Positions 1-10,268 of a stretch of 30,955 nt of DNA are shown here, piece by piece; the first letter of the stretch is position 1; every line of letters begins with the position of its first letter. The notes beneath the pieces are model-generated. The model made no database searches. It was not told the DNA's origin and saw nothing but the letters and a program-made list of their open reading frames with translations. The DNA is from Entrophospora sp. SA101 (taxonomy: Eukaryota > Glomeromycota > Glomeromycetes > Entrophosporales > Entrophosporaceae), in contig CAUDNR010002280.1 of the NCBI GenBank assembly GCA_958430865.1, positions 1 through 30,955 of the forward strand. Reading direction: 5' to 3'. A program made the position numbers and the translations under genes.

Positions 1-75
1 AAGGGGCCAATATTTAAATCCGTTGTAACAAGAAATCCGCTGTGGCGAGGTCCGCTGTGACGAGGTTTGACTGTA
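1..75. mobile_element. End of a pogo/Tigger-like (Tc1/mariner superfamily) DNA transposon
   Basis: Read on the minus strand from position 73, the sequence starts CAGTCAAACCTCG and continues with reiterated CGCCACAGCGGA-type units. This is the style of terminal repeat seen on pogo/Tigger elements. It is directly followed by TA at 74-75, the expected target-site dinucleotide. Only the terminus is inside the window and no transposase is visible. The family call rests on terminal-sequence resemblance alone. Confidence 0.5.
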
Positions 76-132
76 TATATTTTTTTGTGAGAAATTAGAA
101 GCTCTCGCAAAGCGAGTTAACTTATACTGATA

Positions 133-747
133 CATAGGTAGACTCGATAAATCAGTTTTGACCTAACTCAGCCAAAAATTTTCAGCCCTTTTTTTCCTAT
201 TTAAAATCCCTTGATAAGTCAGCCAACCTATATAAAGTTGTGATAAGTTGTAAGTCGGCCAACCCTCTTTTTAGGATAAGTAAATTGTTCTCGATAAGTC
301 AGCCTCACGTGACATTTTCATTATGATTTTTTTTTTTTAGAATTTTATATCATACCGTTATATCTGATGATTTAGAAATTCTTTTATTATTTCATTTTGT
401 TTACCTGATAATTTAGAAAGAATATTCTTGTTTGTATTGTGAAAATACATTTATTTATTTTTATTATGTTTTATTGTGTTCAGAAATATGTATAAAAGGT
501 TGGTTGATTTTCCAAACTTCTGAAATTCCAAGAAAAAGATTAATATAAACAATTATTGTTTTAAAAAACTATTTATAATTTATTTATTTAGAATAAAGAA
601 AAAAATTTTTTTCGTATTTTATCTGTTTTATTAATTTTATAATAATAAAATTTTATGTCACGTGCTCTCGGTAAGATGGTCGGTTCTCTCGATAAGTCAG
701 CCAAACATTCTCAGCCATTCGCGGCTGACTTATCGAGTTTACCTATG
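133..747. mobile_element. 615-bp MITE with TA target duplication
   Basis: The terminal inverted repeats are about 24 bp with two mismatches. The left end starts CATAGGTAGACTCGATAA at 133, and the right end read on the minus strand from 747 starts CATAGGTAAACTCGATAA. TA flanks both ends (131-132 and 748-749), as for Tc1/mariner-type insertion. Inside, variants of CGATAAGTCAGCC recur near 145, 212, 296 and 694, and a second inverted pair, CACGTGACAT near 306 and ATGTCACGTG near 654, lies inside the ends. No transposase is encoded, so it is non-autonomous. A 61-codon reading frame overlapping the right end (662-847) runs through the repeat and is not a gene. Confidence 0.7.
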
Positions 748-849
748 TATTGTGATATTATTATATAATTCTGGTGAAATTACAATTCAACATGTGTCAA
801 CTACGGATTTTTCTTATGATAATAATATTCCAGACCAATTGATATGAAA

Positions 850-1694
850 ATACTAGTCGCGTGGTTGGTTATACAATAGAAAACACTTTCGTTCATTAAT
901 AATTATATCATGCAATCGCTTAATTGTTTCATTTCATAGATGGCACATACATCTCTGGATTTCTTATTTATTATTGTGTATTTTATGAAAAATATTATAG
1001 TATCGCTTTAATTAGTCAAACGGTTTGTCATAAAATGAATAATTTTGAAAATTTCGTCGCGTGACGCAGCATTTAGATGTATTGATCCATATTAAATGAT
1101 TATCTCGAGTTGCAGGTTCATCCAACATATCAAGGATTAAATTTAATTTCAAATCGTAAAAGAAAAGTTTAAAACTAAATATTCTACGAATCGTTATTTT
1201 ACTTTCTCTCTGTCATGCCATATCCTAAGATTCATCATAGACTACAACAATCAATTTCTATTACCACTACTACATAAAACCTAAATCTATTATTATAATA
1301 ACCAGTGTTAAATATTTTTCCCGATTATACTTAGCATTAACTCTAAACTGCACCATTGATACATCTTATATTTTAAAATAATATAAAGGGCATCTGTGTT
1401 GACGGGCATATGATAGATTCTGAATGTAAATTATGGGATTAGGACAAAAGATTGTAACCCATGAGCATCATTATTTTCTTCAAAGATCTGAAGAATTAAT
1501 GTGTCAAAGTAAAAGTGTATAGCCATGTTCTTTGCCCCGCTGAACTGCAGTTTTTTACCTTTATAATCTGTTAACTGAATTTTTTTAGAATTTTTTGAAA
1601 CCACTTCTATTTTTAAACTACCAAATAATCAGAATTTTTATTTTAACCAATTAGATACTCATTTATTAATGATCTTGAAATCTGTAGACCCCAT
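850..1694. other. AT-rich intergenic stretch
   Basis: No convincing gene is visible on either strand. A short open stretch after a possible acceptor near 1115 reads to a stop at about 1171, but nothing upstream joins to it. Confidence 0.5.
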
Positions 1695-3863
1695 TAATGA
1701 TGTATGACGAAACTTTTGACTTTAGTCGTTGACGTGACTAAAGTATCGACTAAAAGTAGTTTCTCATCAAGACCATTTTGACGATTTGAGTAAAATAAAA
1801 GCCCTTGACGTAGTTAAAACCACTTGACGTACTTGGCGTAAGTAATAACTCTTGATACGTGATACAAGCAGCAATAATGATAATGATAAAATATAATAAT
1901 CAAAAATTCCACATTATGTATCTTGGGGGGTGAATAAAAAATCATTATATCATTGTATATATATTGCAATGATGCAAGAAGAATAATTATCATGGAAAGT
2001 TTACAATTGTTATAATTTGAATTAGAAATTTTACTTAACTAAACTACTTAATTTTTTTCTCTCCTTTTTTACAAATTCTTTTATTATTACATTTCATAAA
2101 ATGTAAAAAATCAAATTGCCTTTACATACATATGAGTTGTGTTAAATTTATTTACAACAGAATTACGTGAAATACGTAGTAATATGCAATACTATTAATA
2201 ATGTGCCTGAGCTGTCTTTAGTATCTGAGTCTGAAGCAACATAAGTTGATCAATATTGGTACTTAGAATGACCTTTACATAGCACATAAGACAGTTTTGA
2301 TACGTGTTTTTGTAAAATTTAATTTTGTTTTCTATTTTTATCGCATTTAAATTTACAAAGAATTTATTTTATTGTTGAATCACGATAAATCGATCACTAG
2401 AGTTGAATGATGGTGGTGAAACTGTTCTTTAAATAATTAAATAATGCAATTTCCAATTCAAAAAATGTTGTACGAAAAAATTTTTGTTACACGTCCGCAA
2501 AGAAAAAGGAAATAATATAACTGTCATTCTCAAAATCTCCACATTCATTAAAACAATAAGTCAAAGTTTTATATTTTATATTTTTATATAATGTCACATG
2601 ATAGATTATTATCATTGTTACCACCAGGAAGGGACGAATTTGTATTGAAAATCAAAAATGAATGTATAATAATGCTAATGCTAATTCTGGTGAAGAAGGT
2701 AGTAAAGACTATTTTTTTTCATTAGTTGAAAAAAACAAGGAGCTTTCTGAAAATGAAAAAGAATATTGTAAGCAAGAGTTTATTTATAACTTTGAATTAA
2801 GAAATGCAAGAGATAAAGGAGGCCAACCAAAAGAATGTAGCAAGTGTAAATTGACAAAATACTCTGATAGATTCTGTGAAGGTTGTATCAGTTTACATTT
2901 ACAGAGTTTTTTCACCACTTGGACATCTGGAAATAACATAATTGATGATTTTATTCAACAATGTCAAATGAAATCATCTCTGCCAAACTATATTATAGAA
3001 TGGATACCTTTTGAGCAATTTGAAGATATTACAAAGTTGACAGAAGGTGGATTTAGTTCAATTTATACTGCTACATGGACAAGAGGATATATAAATGATT
3101 ATGATGAGAATAAAAAGGAATTTACTTATATAGGAGCACAATATGTAGTATTAAAAAGTTTAAACAATTCAAGTAATCCAGGAAAAGCATTTTTTGATGA
3201 GGTTAGTAGTTGTCATTTAAAACAAAATAAACAATACTGTATTATATAATACTAATTGATTTTATATCCAATAGGCAATGAATTATTGTAAAGTTAGGAC
3301 GCCACTGATTGTTAAATGCTTTGGTATAACTAAAGTCCCAGATAATGGAAATTATGCAATAGTTTTGAATTATCAATCAGAAGGAAATTTAAGGGGTGAT
3401 TTACAAAACAATCATTTAACATTAAAAGACAGAATTACAACCTTTTGTTGTTTATGTGAAGCATTAGATGATATACATGAAAAAGATTTAATTCATTGTG
3501 ATTTACATAGTGGTAATATACTTGTACAAGCAGGTAGATGTTTTATTACACATTTGGGATTATGTGGACCAGTTGATGAAAAATCATCTGATAAAGTCTA
3601 TGGAGTTGTATCATATGTTGCACCCGAAGTACTTAGAGGCAATGACACAAAGAACACTAAAGAGTCTGATATCTATAGTGTTGGGATGTTAATGTGGGAA
3701 ATATTTGCAGGTCATCCACCATTTGATGATAGAGCTCATAATCATCGTTTAATTTTTGATATATGTGAAGGTTTACGACCACCAATATTACATGGAATGC
3801 CTGATGATTATGTACAAATAATGCAGAGGTGTTGGGATGTGGATCCATCAAAAAGACCAACTA
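1695..3863 (+). repeat. Left copy of a ~2.2-kb direct duplication
   Basis: This segment matches 8053-10268 in the same orientation. From about 2157 to 3863 the offset is a constant 6405 and I found no differences by eye. From 1695 to about 2156 the copies differ by many substitutions and a net 47-bp length difference. Homology starts at TAATGATGTATGACG and stops abruptly after ACCAACTA inside the kinase gene. The block holds the kinase promoter, exon 1, the intron and most of exon 2. Confidence 0.9.
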
Positions 3864-3910
3864 AACTCTTTCGCTTATATTTGGCTGGCCCAATTCAACG
3901 TAATACGTAG
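2662..3910 (+). CDS. Truncated TKL-type protein kinase-like protein (left copy)
   Basis: Exons are 2662-3201 and 3275-3910, with a GT-AG intron between them (phase 0, CTAAT branch-like motif), giving 391 aa. The N-terminus has a CxxC..CxxC motif (Cys59, 62, 72, 75). The kinase fold follows: Gly-rich loop around Gly129-130, beta-3 Lys165, catalytic loop HCDLHSGN (Asp256, Asn261), APE 296-298 and the late Arg374. At the DFG position the protein reads HLG (His273), so the metal-binding Asp is missing. Residues up to KRPT are identical to the right copy. The duplication then ends and 15 unrelated residues lead to a stop, removing the Ser/Asn-rich tail. The catalytic fold is nearly complete, but the missing Asp and lost tail make activity doubtful. 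It may be a pseudokinase or a pseudogene. The start at 2662 gives the longest frame consistent with the splice. Confidence 0.7.
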
Positions 3911-4001
3911 CATCCCTAATAAACAGATAAAATAATAAATGATTTTGAACACCCCCCCCCCTCATGACTGCCATCACGACTAATAAAAGCAAAACCATAA
4001 T

Positions 4002-4677
4002 TTACCGTTCAATAATCCTAATTTCTCCACCATTTCTATTTAATATTAATCGTAATCTTCTATCGAATAATCTTGTTTCACTGTAAATACATCCAATAAG
4101 TTTAATTAATGAATTAGAAAAATAAAAGATGAAATCGATTGATTGATGTTACTATACCCATTTTTAATATCCACAACATCTTGCACCCTAAGTTCATTCC
4201 CAACATCTCCCCAGATTGCCATTCTGCACATAGCAGTTTCATCGGCTACCAGGAAGATATTGACTGGTGCATTAATTCTTGATGCTATAAATGTGTCGAC
4301 TAAAAATAATGATATTAATAAATAATAATAATAATTTTAATGTATGTTCAATGATTCACCGTTAATCAATTTTACTTACCACGTTCTAGTATTATGCATT
4401 TTGTATCAAATCCCCTAAGCCAAGGCCTTAAATCAATTATTTTAAATTCACCTCTTACATCTGTAAATACTTGTTGTCGTGGTCCTGGTCGTGCTTTTCG
4501 TGTCCCTGGTTTAGATTTTGCAACTGTTGAGGCTGTAATTTAATGAATGAGTTGTTAGTGTTGTTGTTATTTTTATTATTTTTTTAGTCGAGTATACTTT
4601 TCTTTACCTCTAAAAATATTTTTATCGAATTGATATAAAATCCCGACTTGCGGAATTTCATTGATCAATGAAATCAT
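4002..4677 (-). CDS. OB-fold single-stranded DNA-binding protein, SOSS-B/hSSB1-like
   Basis: Four exons on the minus strand (4608-4677, 4380-4532, 4158-4299, 4002-4080) join at GT-AG introns with matching phases to give 147 aa. After a basic segment (KSKPGTRKARPGPRQQ), residues from about 46 onward follow the hSSB1/NABP OB-fold pattern: LRPWLRGFDTKCIILE, then VADETAMCRMAIWGDVG, then a basic end strand with GGEIRI. hSSB1 family proteins bind ssDNA in the SOSS complex and act in double-strand-break signalling and repair, with a nuclear role expected. The family match rests on the spacing of these blocks. Another small OB-fold protein, such as an RPA-type subunit, is possible. The 3' end lies only 92 bp from the end of the truncated kinase, on the opposite strand. 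The start ATG is the only one in exon 1 compatible with the splice phase. Confidence 0.65.
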
Positions 4678-5151
4678 TATTACAATGTATATATGTGTGT
4701 GTGGGGCCGTTCAAATTTAATAAATTGTTTGAAAGTTTTGTGGGTTGCTTGATAATTATGTTAAAACAATAAACAAATTTGAACGTCCTACATACCTGAA
4801 ATACTTTTCAAGCTTATAAAGAAATAATATAACTAATAAAAACGGCCAATAAATCAAAAGCATAAAGAAAAAAAATGGTGTAATAAGAACGAAGAAATTT
4901 AGAAAAATAATTAAAAAGGTGTATTTAAACATTTTTTTTTTTTTTTTTTTTATTAAAATTAAGTTTGAACGTTACAGTAAAAATACGTCGTCACAGTGAA
5001 CTCTTTTTTGGATCTTCCATTTCACTTTTTTCTATTGGCTAAACCCAAGAAGAAAACTTTATATTTTTTTTTGGATTTATTAAATAATTTAATATAACTA
5101 TAATAAAACTTGTTAATTTTATTTTTTTTTATTTTTTTTTAGATTAATTAA
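4678..5151. other. Intergenic spacer between DGAT2 and the OB-fold gene
   Basis: This is the promoter side of the OB-fold gene (minus strand) and the 3' side of DGAT2. It holds the small hairpin element at 4704-4788, two long T runs (near 4932 and 5122) and no reading frame of note. Confidence 0.6.
4704..4788. repeat. ~85-bp inverted-repeat hairpin (mini-MITE)
   Basis: The left arm GGCCGTTCAAATTT and the right arm, read on the minus strand, GGACGTTCAAATTT are near-perfect inverted copies that continue with TTGTTT-like sequence. It sits about 30 bp upstream of the OB-fold gene's start codon, within its probable leader or promoter. A related core, TTTGAACGTTAC, recurs near 4964. Its origin as a non-autonomous transposon is inferred from the structure. 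Confidence 0.45.
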
Positions 5152-6456
5152 TTACTCTATTAAAGTTAATTCTCGTTTTCTATTCGGTGCATATACATCT
5201 TTGTAATCATTCCAAATTTTAAATAATTCTTCGATATATTCTTCCTGGATTTTAAGAACCTCTTCATCACTTGGATTAGCATTTTGTATGACTTCGATTG
5301 GTTTACCAACTAAATATATAATAATCATTATATATATATATATATATTATTAAAACATGTACATTAAGAGGAAATAAAACACATGACACATACCAACAGT
5401 TGTAATTTGTCTTCTATGTGGAAGAACTCCGATATCATCTAAAATAAAATAAATTTTTAGATCGAACAAATAAATAATTATCCACCTTCTTCCAACAAAT
5501 ACATTTACTCATCGATCCTCTCTCCCTCTCTCTCTCTCTTCCATTTCTCCAAACTTACAGTTGAAAAGTCCTCTTCCGTAGGCTAACGGCATTGTCCATC
5601 CGATATACTTTTGTATCAGCTTCTGGAATTTCCAAACCTTACTTTCCCTAGGATTATCGGCCTGTTCCCAAATATCATTTTCACCAAATGAAAAAACAGG
5701 TACCAGACAAGCACCACATCGTATGGCCAACCTAACAAACCCTAACCTTTTTTTTAATATCAACTCATAAACACCTGGTCTTGCACTCAAACTTTCACCT
5801 GCTCCTCCAATCACAATCATCACTGAGTGACCTGGTCCTTTCTTTAAAATGTTTTCACATGATTGTCTTGACACAGACGCGACACCTTGAGCCATCAAAT
5901 ATTCACGATAAAGTGGCATATTGAAATTGCCCGACAAAGTCAACAGTCTACATGTTATACCAGGAAAATGTTTGGAATAATCGTTGGCTTCTGTTGCAAA
6001 ATTTGTCCATGCTCCAACTGATATGACTCCATGTGGATGATATCCAAATAAATAATTTTTTTTTGGATCTAAATCCGCCGTCTTTTTCGTTTTACCAAGA
6101 AATAAAATGTCAAAAAAATTTTATATAATTTGAAAAAGTACATGTAAATAATATTTGTGTATATAACAATATTCACCAGTATTACATACCTTTACTAATT
6201 TGATTGGAAAATATTTAGCGTACCATTTCCAATATATATTTTTCCTAGCAAAATCAAATCTTCTTCCACCATTTTCAGGTGCAATATCAAAAAGCGCAAA
6301 TAGCAAATATGCAATAATCCATGGCCAAAAAAATGGTATTGTACAACACAAAAAGAATAAAAACAATGTAACCGGTAAAGACATAAGCCAAAATAACACA
6401 GTTGCAGTTTGTCTTCTTCTTTCAAATGGAACATTTAACGGTGCAAATTTTAGCAT
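5152..6456 (-). CDS. DGAT2: Diacylglycerol O-acyltransferase type 2 (DGAT2/Dga1 family)
   Basis: Four minus-strand exons (6190-6456, 5559-6081, 5394-5438, 5152-5309) join in phase to 330 aa, near the usual 330-420 aa. The family makes triacylglycerol from diacylglycerol and acyl-CoA at the ER and lipid droplets. N-terminal residues 20-65 form the long hydrophobic hairpin. The junction of exons 1 and 2 gives KLVKTADLDP, followed by FGYHPHG, the catalytic-site motif (His104, Pro105, His106, Gly107). Further family blocks are GGAGESLSARPG, KRLGFVRLAIRCGACLVPVF with FGEND, GRGLFNYDIGVLPHRR spanning two exons, and TVVGKPIEV across the last splice. All family blocks I looked for are present, so it should be functional. 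Storage lipid is central in these fungi, which receive fatty acids from the host plant. The intron at 5439-5558 holds a CT microsatellite. Confidence 0.95.
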
Positions 6457-6872
6457 TTTTTCTTTTTGATGATGATGAAAATAATAATTGTGATAAAATT
6501 TCTATATTAAAGAGTTAGCAAAAATGAAGGTAATTAATTACAATGATGGTGGTAATGATGGTGGTGAAAAGTGAAAAAAGAAGAAAAAATTTCCTTTACT
6601 ATTATTTGTTACAAGGGAAATCTTTTTTAAAAATAAATATTATCATTATATCCTCCATCATATTTTAGAAAAAAGCGTGTGTCGAAACATGATTTCAATT
6701 TATCCGTGTAACAAAGTAATGAAAAATAATTAAAAAATATATGAGCCCATACTTTAATGAAAAATTATATTGTATATATAATAATAGGCTTTACTTGATT
6801 TGCATTAGAATATATGACGATGACGATCAACCTGAAATTTAACGAAATACTTAATTTTTACAAGTGACTTTT

Positions 6873-7230
6873 TTTCTTCATTACAAACTTACAAGAACCA
6901 GCTTTATAATATAAACCAAAGAATCAAAGGAAAAATCGATGCAATAAACTCTAAAGAGCCTGAAATCGAACATAAACTCTCATTAGTGGTCAAAAGTACT
7001 ACTCGGGAAATGTTTAAAAATCGCAAAAAGATTTTAAATAGTTATTTTATAAGAAAAAAGATTTAATAAAATGGTAACTGAAATTTTTAAGTTGCCCGGA
7101 AAGAGAAAAATAAATTAAAAACATAAATAGTTTTGGGTCTGAGTACTTTCCTCTCATGCCATCAATTGTTCCGGTGACTTTTTATCTTATGTATGTATGT
7201 TTTCTATGTAATTTTCTATGTAATAGTTGA
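6873..7230 (+). repeat. Diverged interspersed repeat, copy A
   Basis: Blocks in the same order and orientation match copy B at about 29385-29770. They are CTTCATTACAAA, ATATAAACCAAA, a TTTAATAAAATGGTAACTGA-like block, a GAGTACTTTCCTCTCATG-like block and TTTTCTATGTAATAGTTGAA. Similarity is patchy, with many substitutions and indels. No coding potential is seen. It is probably an old transposon copy. Confidence 0.5.
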
Positions 7231-7303
7231 ACCCGATTCAAATCAATCACATAGAACAGGAAAAATGAAATAATTTGTTTGTTTTGATTGAAGCCTTTAA
7301 TTC

Positions 7304-7444
7304 TGTTGTATGTGGAATTGAAACTATGTGGAATTGAAATTCATAATTAAAATATGTGGGTGTTTGGATATGAAAGTCTGATTGGCTAATACTTCACATA
7401 TGTGAACTTCAAATTCACATAGATTTCATTTTCACGTACAACAA
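7304..7444. mobile_element. ~140-bp MITE-like inverted repeat
   Basis: The left arm from 7305 (GTTGTATGTGGAATTGAAA, then CTATGTGGAATTGAA) pairs with the right arm read on the minus strand from about 7442 (GTTGTACGTGAAAATGAAAT, then CTATGTGAATTTGAA). The arms reach about 45 bp each with mismatches and surround a short centre. No clear target duplication was found. Confidence 0.5.
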
Positions 7445-7781
7445 TTTTTTTAGAATCTGCTAATTTAGATATCCTATTTCTACATTTACAAATTCTCATT
7501 GTATCTCCCGTTAATTTCTTCGGCTTATAACCGCGTAATCTACTGATAATTAGTTCATTATCCGAGGATAAAAGTTTCTAGTCTTTTTTTTTTTTAGAAC
7601 CAAGATTTGCTGGGCATGCTATAAAATATAAAGTAAAATAAATAGGTTTTATTATATCATACAATAATTTGTACAAATTCTATATGTAATTATGGTGATT
7701 ATATTTATATGGGTGTGATCTATATACAAATTATAATTTTCTAAAAAAAATATCCTTCCCCAAATTCATCTTTGATCTGAT

Positions 7782-8052
7782 CTAATTAATCAAATTAACG
7801 TCTCTTTTTACAAACCAATCAATCATATCTTCCATAACTCTCTCGCCACTACCAATATCTCGCAACATGTCATGTTCACAATTATCATATGAGGTCATAA
7901 ATTTTTGATCCTCTAGAGTTTGAGACTGTAAAATCAATTCTTTTGATCCCCTTATATGACAAACACGGTCATTCATTCCATGTAATATTAAAAATGGTTT
8001 ATGTATCTCTTCAAGATTCAATTACAACCATTCAATACCTGCCAATAGTGAC
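7782..8052 (-). pseudogene. 3' remnant of a monoacylglycerol lipase (alpha/beta-hydrolase)
   Basis: The minus-strand frame ends with a TAG stop at 7782-7784. It encodes the C-terminal part of a MAGL-type serine hydrolase: PFLILHGMNDRVCH with the catalytic-acid region, then NCEHDMLRDIGSGERV with the catalytic His. Upstream the same frame reads SLLAGIEWL followed by a TAA stop at 8022-8024 and then rejoins LNLEEIHKPF, so it is interrupted. Homology ends at 8052, exactly where the duplicated kinase segment starts. The nucleophile elbow (GxSxG) and N-terminal half are nowhere in the window. This is a gene cut by a rearrangement. MAGL releases fatty acid from monoacylglycerol, which links it in theme to the neighbouring DGAT2. 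Confidence 0.8.
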
Positions 8053-10268
8053 TAATGATGTATGACGAAACTTTTTAACTTTAGTCGTTGACGTGATTAA
8101 AGTTTTGACTAAAGGTAGTTTTTCATCAAGGCCCTTTTGACGATTTGAGTAAAATAAAAGCCCTTGACGTAATTAAAACCACTTGACGTACTTGACGTAA
8201 GTAAAAACTCTTGATACGTAATGCAAGCAGCAATAATGGTTAATGATAAAATAGAATTATCAAAAGTTCCAAATTATGTAAAAATATGTATCCTGGGGAT
8301 GATTAAAGAATTATTATATCATTGTATGTATATTGCAATGATGCAGAATAATAATTATCATGGAAAGTTATAATTTGAATTAGAAATTTTATTTAATTAA
8401 ATTAAATTACTTGACTTTTTTTCCGTATATTTTCCTTCAAAATAAAAAGGCCTCTCCTTTTTTACAAATTAAAACCATTCTTTTATTATTATTACATTTC
8501 ATAAAATGTAAAAAATCAAATTGTCTTTACATACATATGAGTTGTGTTAAATTGATTAACTACAGAATTACGTGAAATACGTAGTAATATGCAATACTAT
8601 TAATAATGTGCCTGAGCTGTCTTTAGTATCTGAGTCTGAAGCAACATAAGTTGATCAATATTGGTACTTAGAATGACCTTTACATAGCACATAAGACAGT
8701 TTTGATACGTGTTTTTGTAAAATTTAATTTTGTTTTCTATTTTTATCGCATTTAAATTTACAAAGAATTTATTTTATTGTTGAATCACGATAAATCGATC
8801 ACTAGAGTTGAATGATGGTGGTGAAACTGTTCTTTAAATAATTAAATAATGCAATTTCCAATTCAAAAAATGTTGTACGAAAAAATTTTTGTTACACGTC
8901 CGCAAAGAAAAAGGAAATAATATAACTGTCATTCTCAAAATCTCCACATTCATTAAAACAATAAGTCAAAGTTTTATATTTTATATTTTTATATAATGTC
9001 ACATGATAGATTATTATCATTGTTACCACCAGGAAGGGACGAATTTGTATTGAAAATCAAAAATGAATGTATAATAATGCTAATGCTAATTCTGGTGAAG
9101 AAGGTAGTAAAGACTATTTTTTTTCATTAGTTGAAAAAAACAAGGAGCTTTCTGAAAATGAAAAAGAATATTGTAAGCAAGAGTTTATTTATAACTTTGA
9201 ATTAAGAAATGCAAGAGATAAAGGAGGCCAACCAAAAGAATGTAGCAAGTGTAAATTGACAAAATACTCTGATAGATTCTGTGAAGGTTGTATCAGTTTA
9301 CATTTACAGAGTTTTTTCACCACTTGGACATCTGGAAATAACATAATTGATGATTTTATTCAACAATGTCAAATGAAATCATCTCTGCCAAACTATATTA
9401 TAGAATGGATACCTTTTGAGCAATTTGAAGATATTACAAAGTTGACAGAAGGTGGATTTAGTTCAATTTATACTGCTACATGGACAAGAGGATATATAAA
9501 TGATTATGATGAGAATAAAAAGGAATTTACTTATATAGGAGCACAATATGTAGTATTAAAAAGTTTAAACAATTCAAGTAATCCAGGAAAAGCATTTTTT
9601 GATGAGGTTAGTAGTTGTCATTTAAAACAAAATAAACAATACTGTATTATATAATACTAATTGATTTTATATCCAATAGGCAATGAATTATTGTAAAGTT
9701 AGGACGCCACTGATTGTTAAATGCTTTGGTATAACTAAAGTCCCAGATAATGGAAATTATGCAATAGTTTTGAATTATCAATCAGAAGGAAATTTAAGGG
9801 GTGATTTACAAAACAATCATTTAACATTAAAAGACAGAATTACAACCTTTTGTTGTTTATGTGAAGCATTAGATGATATACATGAAAAAGATTTAATTCA
9901 TTGTGATTTACATAGTGGTAATATACTTGTACAAGCAGGTAGATGTTTTATTACACATTTGGGATTATGTGGACCAGTTGATGAAAAATCATCTGATAAA
10001 GTCTATGGAGTTGTATCATATGTTGCACCCGAAGTACTTAGAGGCAATGACACAAAGAACACTAAAGAGTCTGATATCTATAGTGTTGGGATGTTAATGT
10101 GGGAAATATTTGCAGGTCATCCACCATTTGATGATAGAGCTCATAATCATCGTTTAATTTTTGATATATGTGAAGGTTTACGACCACCAATATTACATGG
10201 AATGCCTGATGATTATGTACAAATAATGCAGAGGTGTTGGGATGTGGATCCATCAAAAAGACCAACTA
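8053..10268 (+). repeat. Right copy of the ~2.2-kb direct duplication
   Basis: This is the partner of 1695-3863. The first 510 bp are diverged from the left copy and contain additional sequence around 8280-8460. From about 8562 to 10268 I saw no differences. The gene continues past 10268 in this copy, so it is probably the more complete source copy. The 8053-9066 part is the non-coding upstream region of the kinase. Confidence 0.9.

Larger units (their letters stand above)
6457..7781. other. Intergenic region between DGAT2 and the MAGL remnant
   Basis: No gene is recognisable. The stretch includes the DGAT2 promoter side, a copy of a diverged interspersed repeat (about 6873-7230) and a small inverted-repeat element (7304-7444). 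Confidence 0.6.

Noticed and set aside
662..847. 61-codon + strand reading frame
   Set aside because: It starts inside the MITE right arm and runs through its terminal repeat; there are no protein features.
2591..2756. Upstream ATG (frame beginning MSHDRLLSLLPPG) as the kinase start
   Set aside because: It is in a different frame from the kinase exon and reaches a stop at about 2726. It could act as an upstream ORF, but no splice links it to the kinase frame.
3657..3860. Antisense frame within the kinase (and its copy at 10062-10265)
   Set aside because: It lies entirely opposite conserved kinase codons and occurs in both copies only because they are identical.
7750..7757. ATATCCTT on the + strand as another U12 donor (also at 24157-24164)
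   Set aside because: Neither lies at an exon edge in a coding context. The motif is expected by chance in AT-rich DNA.
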